Positions 1-6,184 of a stretch of 7,321 nt of DNA are shown here, in pieces (position 1 is the stretch's first letter; every line of letters starts with the position of its first letter). The translations under genes were made by a program, and so were the position numbers. Source of the DNA: an uncultured Devosia sp. (GTDB taxonomy: Bacteria > Pseudomonadota > Alphaproteobacteria > Rhizobiales > Devosiaceae); the NCBI GenBank assembly GCA_934553185.1, contig CAKTFF010000099.1, forward strand, positions 1 through 7,321, in the 5' to 3' direction. The notes under the pieces are model-generated. The model saw nothing but the letters and a program-made list of their open reading frames with translations. It had not been told where the DNA came from and ran no database searches.

Positions 1-179
1 ACGCGGGCGGCAACCATGCCGACGCGCAGGCGATCCTCAAGCCAGTTCTGCCGGAACGCGGCGATGGAGGGGAGATAAACCACCACTTCAACAAGAAGTA
101 TCACCGCGATGATGGTGGCGATGAGCTTGATCGAGAGGCCGGAAAACCGGCTGGGCAGGACTCTGCGTTCCGTTGTCAT
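1..179 (-). CDS. Sensor histidine kinase, N-terminal fragment (runs off left edge)
   Basis: Only the first 59 residues are in the window; the gene continues beyond base 1. The fragment starts MTTERRVLPSRFSGLS and has a short basic cytoplasmic tail. One hydrophobic membrane segment follows at about residues 19-38 (IATIIAVILLVEVVVYLP), then the start of an extracytoplasmic region with the pattern PSIAAFRQNWLEDRL. This pattern (SGLS.KL, one membrane helix ending in LP/VPSIA.FR..WLE.RL) is typical of the N-terminus of a family of alphaproteobacterial two-component sensor kinases. The HAMP, HisKA and ATPase domains would lie outside the window, so the kinase call is recognition by family resemblance and not by catalytic motifs. 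The start is ATG; there is no clear Shine-Dalgarno and no upstream in-frame start. It lies 50 bases downstream of the oxidoreductase-like gene on the same strand and is probably co-transcribed with it. Confidence 0.7.
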   Translation of the reverse strand, partial: MTTERRVLPSRFSGLSIKLIATIIAVILLVEVVVYLPSIAAFRQNWLEDRLRVGMVAAR

Positions 180-229
180 TGCCGGACAATATAGGGCAAG
201 CCATTGGCCGCGAAAGCCCCCATGCGCGC

Positions 230-1645
230 CTAACGCCCAAGCTTTGGCAAGAAACCAATTCGCCGGGTGGGCTTGTTGTTGGCCAAATATTGGTCGGCGA
301 GGTCGGCCAGCAGAGCGGCGGTGGATGGTTCGGGCACAGCAAGCGTTGCCAGGTCGCCCAGCTTGAGGCCACGCTGCATGGCAAGGGTGATCATGGCGAC
401 GATCTCCCCTGCCCCCGGCCCCACCACCCCGGCGCCCATCAGAGTGCCATCGGCGTCCACCACGACCTTTGCTTCGCCACTCGCCTGCCCCAGGGCGCGT
501 GCCGCGTGGTTTTCGCTTGCATTGCTGCGGAACACCCTAGCGCCTTTGGCCGACGGCAGTGGCGCAAGGGTCCCCGCCTGTGCCAGCGGCGGATCGGTCA
601 TCAGCACACGCGGCACGAGGCCTGGGTGGAGCCGCCCATTCCCCCGGCCAAGCAGGCGCTCGATCAGCAGCCTTCCCTGCAGGGTGGCGACCTGGCCTTG
701 ATCCTCCCCCGCAGCGCCGCCAAGCGCAGTGATCCGTCGCGAGGAGGTCTGCCCATTGGCGCTGACCGCAAGGGCATCAGCATCGTCTGCGTCGCGCCGT
801 AGCCGCGCCTGCTCCAGCAGATCGGATGGAAGAACAGCCTTGCCGCCCATTGCCACCAGAATATGTGAAACATCGAGACTGCCAAGGCCTTCAGGTCCCT
901 CCAGCGTCACCCCGGTGCCCTGGCTGCGCGGCACGATGGCGGCAACCTTTGCCCCTTCGAGCACGACGACGCCTTCTTCACGTAAGCCACGCAGCAGCAA
1001 CGCCACCAGTTCTGGGTCAAAGCCCCCTAACAACTCGCCCTGGGGCACAAGGGTCACCGCTGAGCCCAGCCGGCGATAACTCTGCGCCAGGTCCAGCGCT
1101 CCGGCGCTGCCGCCCACTACAACGAGATGGCTGAGCTTGCGCAGATTGTCGCCGATCGTGTCGGGGGTGAAATAGGCGACCTGGTCGAGGCCGGGCAGCG
1201 CAGGCACGACGGGGCGGCTGCCCGTCGCCAGGGCAAACTGGCGGGCGCGGATCACCGTGTCGCCACTATGTAAGGTTTGCGGATCGGTAAAGCGCGCCGC
1301 ACCATCCAGTACGGTTATGCCAAGCGCGACCAGCCGATGCGGGGCGGAATGATGCGCCACCCCGTTGGCCATGGCTTGGGCATGCTCGGCAACAAGGCGA
1401 AAGCTGACTTTAGGCTCGCCGTTTTCCAGCCCCACGCGGCTGGCAGTCCGTATAGCCTGCGCGCGCCCCGCACTGGCGCGGACCGCTGCACGGCGCAAAC
1501 GCTCTCCCGGCGCGTCTCCCCCTGCGTCGGAGGGGAGTTTGACCAGCACGACATCGAGCCCGCGCCCGCGTGCAGCGATCGCCAGGTCGATGCCCAGAGC
1601 TGTGCCGCCCAGGATGCAGAGGTCGGGTCTGATTGTGTCTGCCAT
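230..1645 (-). CDS. Degenerate pyridine nucleotide-disulfide oxidoreductase-like flavoprotein (active-site motifs lost)
   Basis: This is a 471-aa protein of normal family length with the layout of dihydrolipoamide dehydrogenase/mercuric reductase: FAD domain, NAD(P) domain, dimerisation domain. I chose the ATG at 1645 (MADTIRPDLC) because family members start just before the first beta strand; an in-frame TTG at 1678 would add 11 residues. Conserved landmarks remain: ATGSRPVVPALPG (about 140-152), VVVGG...LDLAQSYRRLGS (175-195), and VVGPGAGE with RGLKLGDLA downstream (407-433). The catalytic hallmarks are gone. The first Rossmann motif reads GGTALG (13-18) instead of GxGxxG. The redox-disulfide segment after GGD (42-44) has no cysteine. 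The second glycine motif is GGSAGA (178-183), the usual GD of the FAD-binding GDxA motif is GG (ALGGAAGE, 307-314), and the C-terminal H/Y-P-T-x-x-E box reads PEPSTAA. The frame is open with normal composition, so it is not an obvious pseudogene. Disulfide reductase activity is unlikely; actual function is unknown. Confidence 0.8.
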   Translation of the reverse strand: MADTIRPDLCILGGTALGIDLAIAARGRGLDVVLVKLPSDAGGDAPGERLRRAAVRASAGRAQAIRTASRVGLENGEPKVSFRLVAEHAQAMANGVAHHSAPHRLVALGITVLDGAARFTDPQTLHSGDTVIRARQFALATGSRPVVPALPGLDQVAYFTPDTIGDNLRKLSHLVVVGGSAGALDLAQSYRRLGSAVTLVPQGELLGGFDPELVALLLRGLREEGVVVLEGAKVAAIVPRSQGTGVTLEGPEGLGSLDVSHILVAMGGKAVLPSDLLEQARLRRDADDADALAVSANGQTSSRRITALGGAAGEDQGQVATLQGRLLIERLLGRGNGRLHPGLVPRVLMTDPPLAQAGTLAPLPSAKGARVFRSNASENHAARALGQASGEAKVVVDADGTLMGAGVVGPGAGEIVAMITLAMQRGLKLGDLATLAVPEPSTAALLADLADQYLANNKPTRRIGFLPKLGR

Positions 1646-1745
1646 AAGAAGCCAAACGCAGGGGGGTTGGTCGGGCAAAACTTATGAGACGAGTGAACGG
1701 CGAAAACAACGGGGCAAGAAGAGCTGGCAAGTGTGGTGGCCTGCG

Positions 1746-1774
1746 TTGACTTAGCCTGCTGTTTTCCCTATAGA
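1746..1774 (+). promoter_or_regulatory. Sigma70-type promoter of the rpmH-rnpA-yidC operon
   Basis: A TTGACT -35 element (1746-1751) and a TATAGA -10 element (1769-1774) are separated by exactly 17 bases. Both match five of six consensus positions. Transcription would start near 1781, giving a leader of roughly 95 bases before rpmH. The position upstream of a highly expressed ribosomal protein gene supports the call. No mapped transcription start is available. Confidence 0.75.
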
Positions 1775-1845
1775 CCCCTCAAATCCGCACAAGGGCGCCT
1801 GGCGCTTGATGTGTGTCCGAAATTGAAGCTCCCACAGAGCCAACC

Positions 1846-1876
1846 AGAGGAACCGTGCCCGGCGCGGTTTGACCCC
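1846..1876 (+). promoter_or_regulatory. rpmH translation-initiation region: distant Shine-Dalgarno plus hairpin
   Basis: The only purine-rich Shine-Dalgarno candidate upstream of rpmH is AGAGG (1846-1850, AGAGGAA if extended), about 26 bases from the ATG, which is too far for normal use. Directly after it a 7-bp stem can form (1851-1857 with 1863-1869, one G-U pair, loop CCCGG). If this hairpin folds, 7 unpaired bases remain between it and the ATG, which restores normal spacing. The pairing is read directly from the sequence; its role is inferred. Confidence 0.45.
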
Positions 1877-2011
1877 ATGAAGCGTACATACCAGCCCTCC
1901 AAGCTCGTGCGTGCCCGCCGTCACGGTTTCCGTGCCCGCATGGCCACCAAGGACGGCCGCGCAATCCTCAACCGTCGCCGCCGCGACGGCCGCAAGAAGC
2001 TCTCGGCCTAA
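1877..2011 (+). CDS. rpmH: 50S ribosomal protein L34
   Basis: The 44-residue protein begins [20 protein letters not shown] and ends in [12 protein letters not shown], the near-invariant L34 sequence. It is very rich in Arg and Lys and binds 23S rRNA in the large ribosomal subunit. The length equals that of the usual bacterial protein. The ATG was chosen because MKRTYQPS is the conserved N-terminus; an open frame extends further upstream (to 1733) but carries nothing like L34. It is first in the operon behind a strong promoter, with rnpA starting 14 bases downstream, the standard bacterial rpmH-rnpA order. Confidence 0.98.
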   Translation: MKRTYQPSKLVRARRHGFRARMATKDGRAILNRRRRDGRKKLSA

Positions 2012-2025
2012 TCGGCTCTGGCCGC

Positions 2026-2430
2026 ATGTCGGCCATCGAGCAGAAGCCCGAACAGCTGCGCCGGCTCGTCCGGCGATCGCAGTTTCAAAGAGCTGCCCGG
2101 GGCAATCGCGCCGGGCGCTCTGCGTTTGGGCTGCAGGCGATCGCTGCCGAAACAGCTCTGCCGGGGGTCGGCTTCACCGTCACCAAGAAAACCGGCAATT
2201 CTCCCGAGCGCAACCGCATCAAGCGCCGCCTTCGCGCTGCTGTGACAGCATGCGCGGGTGACTTCACGCCGTTCCACGATTATGTGCTGGTGGGACGACG
2301 GGAAGCACTCAGCGAACCCTTCCCCAAACTTGTTGCCGACCTGAGCGCCCTCCTGGTGAAAGTCCATGCGCCCCGATCAGGCGAAGAACGCCAATCTTCC
2401 GGCCGCCGCGGCCCACGGAAACCGAAATAA
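2026..2430 (+). CDS. rnpA: Ribonuclease P protein component
   Basis: This 134-residue basic protein binds the RNase P RNA and helps it trim the 5' leader of precursor tRNAs. It shows the signature RNR region, VGFTVTKKTGNSPERNRIKR (residues 48-67), followed by RLR, and an upstream aromatic/basic patch, LVRRSQFQRAARG (14-26), that corresponds to the pre-tRNA leader-binding cleft. The C-terminus, after about residue 112, is a low-complexity basic tail (RSGEERQSSGRRGPRKPK) longer than in many homologues. The start is the first ATG in frame; no good Shine-Dalgarno precedes it, so translation may be coupled to rpmH, whose stop is 14 bases upstream. The stop overlaps the yidC start (TAATG). The usual yidD gene does not follow. 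Confidence 0.95.
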   Translation: MSAIEQKPEQLRRLVRRSQFQRAARGNRAGRSAFGLQAIAAETALPGVGFTVTKKTGNSPERNRIKRRLRAAVTACAGDFTPFHDYVLVGRREALSEPFPKLVADLSALLVKVHAPRSGEERQSSGRRGPRKPK

Positions 2431-4259
2431 TGGAAAACAATCGCAACATCATCCTGGCCGTCGTGCTCAGCATGATCGTGCTGTTTGGCTGGCAGTTCTT
2501 TGTTGCAGGCCCGCAGATGGAACGCGCGCAGCAGCAGGCCCAGATCGCGGCCGAGCAGCAGGCCGCCGCCAATCCCGGGCTCGCGACACCGGCAACACCC
2601 GGCGAGGCTGCGGCACCTGCCGCGCCCACCGGCACCGCCACTTATGCCAATCGCGAAGAAGCGCTTGCCGCGAGCGAACGTATCGCCATCGACACCGAAG
2701 ATCTCCAAGGGTCGATCAACCTGCGGGGCGCCCTGCTCGACGATCTCCGTCTCAAGCAATATCGCGAAACGGTTGAAGACAATTCGCCCATCATCACCCT
2801 GCTGACCCCGGCAGGCCTGCCCAATGCTTATTTCGCCGAAGAAGGCTGGCTGCCCGTTTCCGGCAACACCATCGCCACGCCAACGGCAGAAACCGTGTGG
2901 ACCGTCGAGGGCGCAAACACCACGCTGACTGCCACGACGCCGGTTACCCTCGCCTGGGACAATGGCGCAGGCCTGATCTTCCGCCGCGCCATTTCGGTGG
3001 ACGAGCATTACCTGTTCACCGTCAGCCAGAGCATCGAAAACCAGACCGGCGGCGATGTTGCCCTTTATCCCTATGCCCGCATCACGCGCCACAATACGCC
3101 CAAGGTCGCCAATTTCTTTATCCAGCATGAAGGCCCGCACGGCGTTCTTGGCGGCAACAACCTGATCTCCAAGAAGTACACGGACCTCCAGAACGACCTG
3201 CGCGCCGATTACGAGAACACCACCGGCTGGCTGGGCTTTTCCGACAAGTATTGGGCGACGGCAGCTTTGCCCCCGGCCGGCACGCCGATCAATGCACGCT
3301 TCAACTACGCCAATGCTGGCGGCTATGACGACTACCAGACCAGCTATGTGGAAACGACGCCCGTCGTCGTCGCTGCCGGCGCCACGGCCACGCGCGAAAG
3401 CTTCCTGTTCGCCGGCGCCAAGGAAGAAGCCGTCATCTCGGGCTATCAGAACCAGTATGGCTTTGACCGGCTGGAGCTCTTGATAGACTGGGGCTGGCTG
3501 AGCTTCATCACCAAGCCGATGTATTACCTGCTGACTTTCCTCAACAGCATCATCGGCAATTTCGGCCTCGCCGTTCTCGCCGTGACCGTGATCGTCAAGG
3601 GCTTGTTCTTCCCGCTGGCCAGCCGGTCCTATGCGTCCATGGCCGCCATGCGTCGGGTGCAGCCAGAGATGAAGGCGATCCAGGAGCGCCTCAAGGACGA
3701 TCGGCCGGCCCAGCAGCAGGCGATGATGGAACTTTACCGCAAGGAAAAGATCAATCCGCTCAGCGGCTGCTGGCCGGTGCTGATCCAGATCCCGGTGTTT
3801 TTCGCCCTTTACACCGTGATCTTCATCAGCCTCGACATGCGCCATGCGCCCTTCTTTGGCTGGATCCAGGATCTGGCGGCGCCCGACCCAACCAATATCT
3901 TCACCCTCTTTGGTTTGATCCCCTGGGAGCCGACTTCCCTACCCTTCATCGGCAGTTTCCTGCATCTCGGCGTCTGGCCGGTGATCATGGGCATCACCAT
4001 GTGGGTGCAGATGAAGCTTAACCCGCCGCCACCCGATCCCACCCAGGCGGCGATCTTTAACTGGATGCCGGTGATCTTCACCTTCATGCTGGGCACGTTC
4101 CCCGCAGGCCTCGTGATCTACTGGGCCTGGAACAACACCCTATCGGTGACCCAGCAGTGGTTCATCATGAAGCGTCACGGCGCCGAGGTGAACCTGCTTG
4201 GCAACATCGTCGACAGCTTCCGGCGCAAGCCCAAGACGGTTGAACCCACCAAGTCCTGA
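2430..4259 (+). CDS. yidC: Membrane protein insertase YidC (Oxa1 family)
   Basis: The 609-residue protein inserts and folds inner-membrane proteins alone or with SecYEG. Domains in order: N-terminal membrane helix (about 7-26, IILAVVLSMIVLFGWQFFVA); a Gln/Ala/Pro-rich linker (about 30-70); the large periplasmic beta domain (about 70-350); then the conserved five-helix Oxa1 core. Core landmarks are FGLAVLAVTVIVKGLFFPLA with Lys390 at the hydrophilic-groove position (Arg in E. coli), the cytoplasmic hairpin SYASMAAMRRVQPEMKAIQE, NPLSGCWPVLIQIPVFFALY (442-461), GVWPVIMGITMW (514-525) and the final WMPVIFTF...YWAWNNTLSVTQQW region. Length and layout are normal for Gram-negative YidC. A weak GGAA lies about 10 bases before the ATG, and the start overlaps the rnpA stop by one base, suggesting translational coupling. 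A terminator follows the stop. Confidence 0.97.
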   Translation: MENNRNIILAVVLSMIVLFGWQFFVAGPQMERAQQQAQIAAEQQAAANPGLATPATPGEAAAPAAPTGTATYANREEALAASERIAIDTEDLQGSINLRGALLDDLRLKQYRETVEDNSPIITLLTPAGLPNAYFAEEGWLPVSGNTIATPTAETVWTVEGANTTLTATTPVTLAWDNGAGLIFRRAISVDEHYLFTVSQSIENQTGGDVALYPYARITRHNTPKVANFFIQHEGPHGVLGGNNLISKKYTDLQNDLRADYENTTGWLGFSDKYWATAALPPAGTPINARFNYANAGGYDDYQTSYVETTPVVVAAGATATRESFLFAGAKEEAVISGYQNQYGFDRLELLIDWGWLSFITKPMYYLLTFLNSIIGNFGLAVLAVTVIVKGLFFPLASRSYASMAAMRRVQPEMKAIQERLKDDRPAQQQAMMELYRKEKINPLSGCWPVLIQIPVFFALYTVIFISLDMRHAPFFGWIQDLAAPDPTNIFTLFGLIPWEPTSLPFIGSFLHLGVWPVIMGITMWVQMKLNPPPPDPTQAAIFNWMPVIFTFMLGTFPAGLVIYWAWNNTLSVTQQWFIMKRHGAEVNLLGNIVDSFRRKPKTVEPTKS

Positions 4260-4285
4260 TCGCCACTGTTGATCAAACCATGTTA

Positions 4286-4323
4286 AGGCCCGCCGGACTT
4301 AAAGCCCGGCGGGCCTGTTGTTT
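4286..4323 (+). terminator. Rho-independent-type terminator after yidC
   Basis: A perfect 11-bp GC-rich inverted repeat (4286-4296 with 4306-4316) with a 9-base loop is followed by GTTGTTT. It begins 26 bases after the yidC stop and ends about 20 bases before the engB start. The U tract is interrupted, so termination may be partial and allow read-through into engB. Confidence 0.75.
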
Positions 4324-4338
4324 GGAGCGGAGAGAACC

Positions 4339-4983
4339 ATGACCAGCATCGACTACGCACCCGATATGATCGAACGCGGCCGTCTGCTGTTTGCCCGCCC
4401 GTTCCTGTTCATCAAAGGCTGCGTGCGCATTGCCGACCTGCCACCGATGGACAAGGTCGAGATCGCCTTTGCCGGGCGCTCCAATGTGGGCAAGTCGAGC
4501 CTGATCAACGCCCTGTGCGGCACGTCGGGTCTCGCCCGCACCTCCAACACGCCCGGCCGGACGCAGGAGCTCAACATCTTTGAATCGCAAAGCGAGAACC
4601 TGCGCATCGTCGACATGCCCGGCTATGGCTATGCCAAGGCGCCCGAAGATAAGGTGCGGCAATGGACCAAGCTGATCCACCAATATCTCACCGGCCGCGC
4701 CACGCTGCGCCGGGTTTATGTGCTGGTGGATGGCCGCCATGGTCCCAAGGACAACGACCTGACGGTGATGACCGAACTCGACAAGTCCGCGGTCAGCTAC
4801 CAGGTCGTGCTGACCAAGGCCGACAAGCCGGGCAAGGAAGAGCTGGACAAGGTCGTCGCCGCGACGCAAGCGGCGATCGCCAAGCGCGCCGCCGCCCATC
4901 CCCATGTGATCCTGACCTCATCGGCCAAGGATATCGGCCTGCGCGAACTGCGCACAGAGATCGCGATGCTGCTCGAAAGCTGA
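4339..4983 (+). CDS. engB: Ribosome biogenesis GTP-binding protein EngB/YihA/YsxC
   Basis: This 214-residue GTPase of the TrmE-Era-EngA-EngB-Septin-like class is needed for large ribosomal subunit assembly. The GTPase motifs are all present: G1 GRSNVGKSS (46-54), G2-region NTPGRTQ (70-76), G3 DMPGYG (92-97), G4 TKAD (159-162) and G5 TSSA (193-196). The ATG at 4339 is chosen because a good purine-rich ribosome-binding site (GGAGCGGAGAG, 4324-4334) sits just upstream. An in-frame TTG at 4318 lies inside the terminator region and has no such site. The gene follows yidC as in many alphaproteobacteria, but across a terminator, so it may depend on read-through or its own promoter. Its stop is 3 bases from that of the convergent DUF1801 gene. 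Confidence 0.96.
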   Translation: MTSIDYAPDMIERGRLLFARPFLFIKGCVRIADLPPMDKVEIAFAGRSNVGKSSLINALCGTSGLARTSNTPGRTQELNIFESQSENLRIVDMPGYGYAKAPEDKVRQWTKLIHQYLTGRATLRRVYVLVDGRHGPKDNDLTVMTELDKSAVSYQVVLTKADKPGKEELDKVVAATQAAIAKRAAAHPHVILTSSAKDIGLRELRTEIAMLLES

Positions 4984-4986
4984 GCC

Positions 4987-5415
4987 TTAGCGCGTCGTGC
5001 AGGCGACCCAACGACGGAGGATAAGCTTCAGCGGCTCGGCCTTGGCTTGGAGGTCCGCAGCATCAGCAAAGGACACGACGCCCCGATCGGGCGCAGCCCA
5101 GGCGATCAGCTTGTCGGGGTCCTCAAACCGAAACAGATCGTCCGCCCCCGCCTTGGCGCCGCGATGGAGGATCAGCTGTAGCCGGTCGCCGGGATGAAGG
5201 CGCATGGTGATACGGTCATCACTGCCCGGGCCGAAGCTTGGGGCGTTCCACTTGATGCGTTCGGAAAGGCCAGGCACGGCATCGTGGATCAGCGCGCGCA
5301 GCGCCACGATCTCACCCTTATGCTTGTGCTCGAGCGCATCGAGATAGCTATCGACCACCGATACATCGGCAACAGGTTCGGCACTCTTGCGCTTTGCTTT
5401 TGCTGTGGCGGCCAT
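4987..5415 (-). CDS. DUF1801 domain protein
   Basis: The 142-residue soluble protein has no signal peptide or membrane segment. A charged N-terminal tail rich in Ala and Lys (1-15) is followed by a DUF1801 domain from about residue 20 to 137. The most characteristic stretch is SERIKWNAPSFG (51-62), followed by ITMRLHPGDRLQLILHRGAK. The domain belongs to the YdhG/YdeI-like group with a compact alpha/beta fold and no firmly known biochemical role. The ATG is preceded by AAGGGG about 8 bases upstream, and it lies one base after the stop of the amidotransferase-like gene (TGAAATG), so the two are probably translated in a coupled manner. The 3' end converges on engB with 3 bases between stops. Confidence 0.88.
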   Translation of the reverse strand: MAATAKAKRKSAEPVADVSVVDSYLDALEHKHKGEIVALRALIHDAVPGLSERIKWNAPSFGPGSDDRITMRLHPGDRLQLILHRGAKAGADDLFRFEDPDKLIAWAAPDRGVVSFADAADLQAKAEPLKLILRRWVACTTR

Positions 5416-5416
5416 T

Positions 5417-6124
5417 TCAGCGCCCCTTGAAGAACTGTCCTATATATCGGGCAAGTTCGGCACTGCTGGAAGGGGTCGACACCGAAGAAATCGCAGTTTC
5501 CACCAGCGCATCGGGCGCCGCTCCGCGCCGCAACTCGGCCAAAGCCACCGTGTAGTCATCCACAAATTCTGGATGCGGCTGGAAGCTCAGGGCCGCGCCA
5601 TTGCGATAGGAGAGCCCGGCATTGGGGGTAAAGTCCGACGCCAGGATGATGTCGGCCTCGGCTGGCGCGGTAATCACCTGATCCTGGTGCGAGCAGGCGA
5701 CGGCCAGTTCCGCTCCAGCGTCCTGCATGAAGGAGGGCGGCTGCGCCACGCGATAGCTGTGGCGCCCCAAGCCCCAGCCCTTTTCGGACTTGCGCACATG
5801 GCCGCCCAGCGCATCGGCCATGATCTGGTGGCCAAAGCATATGCCCAGCATCGGCGTCTTCTCCGCATAGGCGCGGCGGATAAAAGCGCGCAGCGGGTCC
5901 ATCCAGGGGAGCGGATCATAAACCCCGGCCGGCGAGCCGGTGATGACGATGGCCTCAAGGCTTGCCGGATCAGGCAGGGGTTCGCCATCAGAGGCGGCAA
6001 CCATGTCGAAGGTGAAGCCCAGGCCGGTTTGCTCGAACATGGTCTCGAACATGCGCGGATAAGGGCCAAAGCGCCCGCGCAAGGAAGCGGGCACATCGCC
6101 GGTCTGGATGATGGTGAGTTTCAT
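5417..6124 (-). CDS. Class I glutamine amidotransferase-like protein
   Basis: The 235-residue stand-alone class I (triad) amidotransferase domain resembles the GuaA-type GATase fold. The nucleophile elbow is PMLGICFGHQ with Cys96; the His/Glu pair is in FQPHPEF (His184, Glu186); the oxyanion-region glycines are in ITGSPAGVYD (61-70). The complete triad suggests an active hydrolase acting on glutamine or a gamma-glutamyl compound. No synthetase domain is attached, and no obvious partner enzyme lies nearby other than the DUF1801 protein coupled downstream. Family members are usually annotated as GMP synthase-like or gamma-glutamyl hydrolase-like; the true substrate cannot be read from the sequence. 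The ATG start matches the normal N-terminus (MKLTIIQTGDVP), and a possible promoter sits immediately upstream. Confidence 0.9.
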   Translation of the reverse strand: MKLTIIQTGDVPASLRGRFGPYPRMFETMFEQTGLGFTFDMVAASDGEPLPDPASLEAIVITGSPAGVYDPLPWMDPLRAFIRRAYAEKTPMLGICFGHQIMADALGGHVRKSEKGWGLGRHSYRVAQPPSFMQDAGAELAVACSHQDQVITAPAEADIILASDFTPNAGLSYRNGAALSFQPHPEFVDDYTVALAELRRGAAPDALVETAISSVSTPSSSAELARYIGQFFKGR

Positions 6125-6130
6125 CCACCC

Positions 6131-6158
6131 CGTATAGCAACGCGCCGCGCCCTCGCAA
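6131..6158 (-). promoter_or_regulatory. Candidate promoter of the amidotransferase-DUF1801 pair
   Basis: On the minus strand, TTGCGA (6153-6158) and TATACG (6131-6136) are 16 bases apart, each matching four of six consensus bases. The start point would fall at or next to the ATG (6124), giving a leaderless or nearly leaderless mRNA. This agrees with the lack of a properly spaced Shine-Dalgarno: the GGGGTGG directly abuts the ATG. Weak evidence. Confidence 0.35.
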
Positions 6159-6171
6159 AGGCTGCGGCGCG
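6141..6171 (-). terminator. Possible terminator-like hairpin after the 52-aa gene
   Basis: An 8-bp GC-only inverted repeat (6141-6148 with 6164-6171) with a 15-base loop lies 13 bases after the stop of the small gene. There is no U tract after it on the minus strand, so it may be a transcript-end stabiliser rather than a true intrinsic terminator. It overlaps the candidate -35 element of the next gene. Confidence 0.35.
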
Positions 6172-6184
6172 GGAGAGAGCGGCG

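Noticed and set aside
173..802. A 209-codon plus-strand frame opposite the oxidoreductase-like gene
   Set aside because: The minus frame has clear, if degenerate, family homology; the plus frame is compositionally typical of an antisense shadow.
1646..1745. A promoter for the oxidoreductase-kinase pair on the minus strand
   Set aside because: Only a poor TTGTTT-16-TCATAA match was found in this gap; too weak to annotate, although some promoter must exist here or further upstream.
2280..3845. A 521-codon open frame on the minus strand opposite rnpA/yidC
   Set aside because: It is the antisense of well-supported yidC, has no ribosome-binding site, and its His/Gly/Arg-rich product resembles no protein family; long antisense frames are common in high-GC DNA.
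4318..4338. TTG start extending EngB by 7 residues
   Set aside because: It lies in the terminator tail with no ribosome-binding site; the ATG at 4339 has a good one and fits the family N-terminus.
5556..5564. DnaA-box-like TCATCCACA
   Set aside because: A single one-mismatch site inside a coding region, with no cluster or AT-rich stretch, so no origin is supported even though rpmH is nearby.
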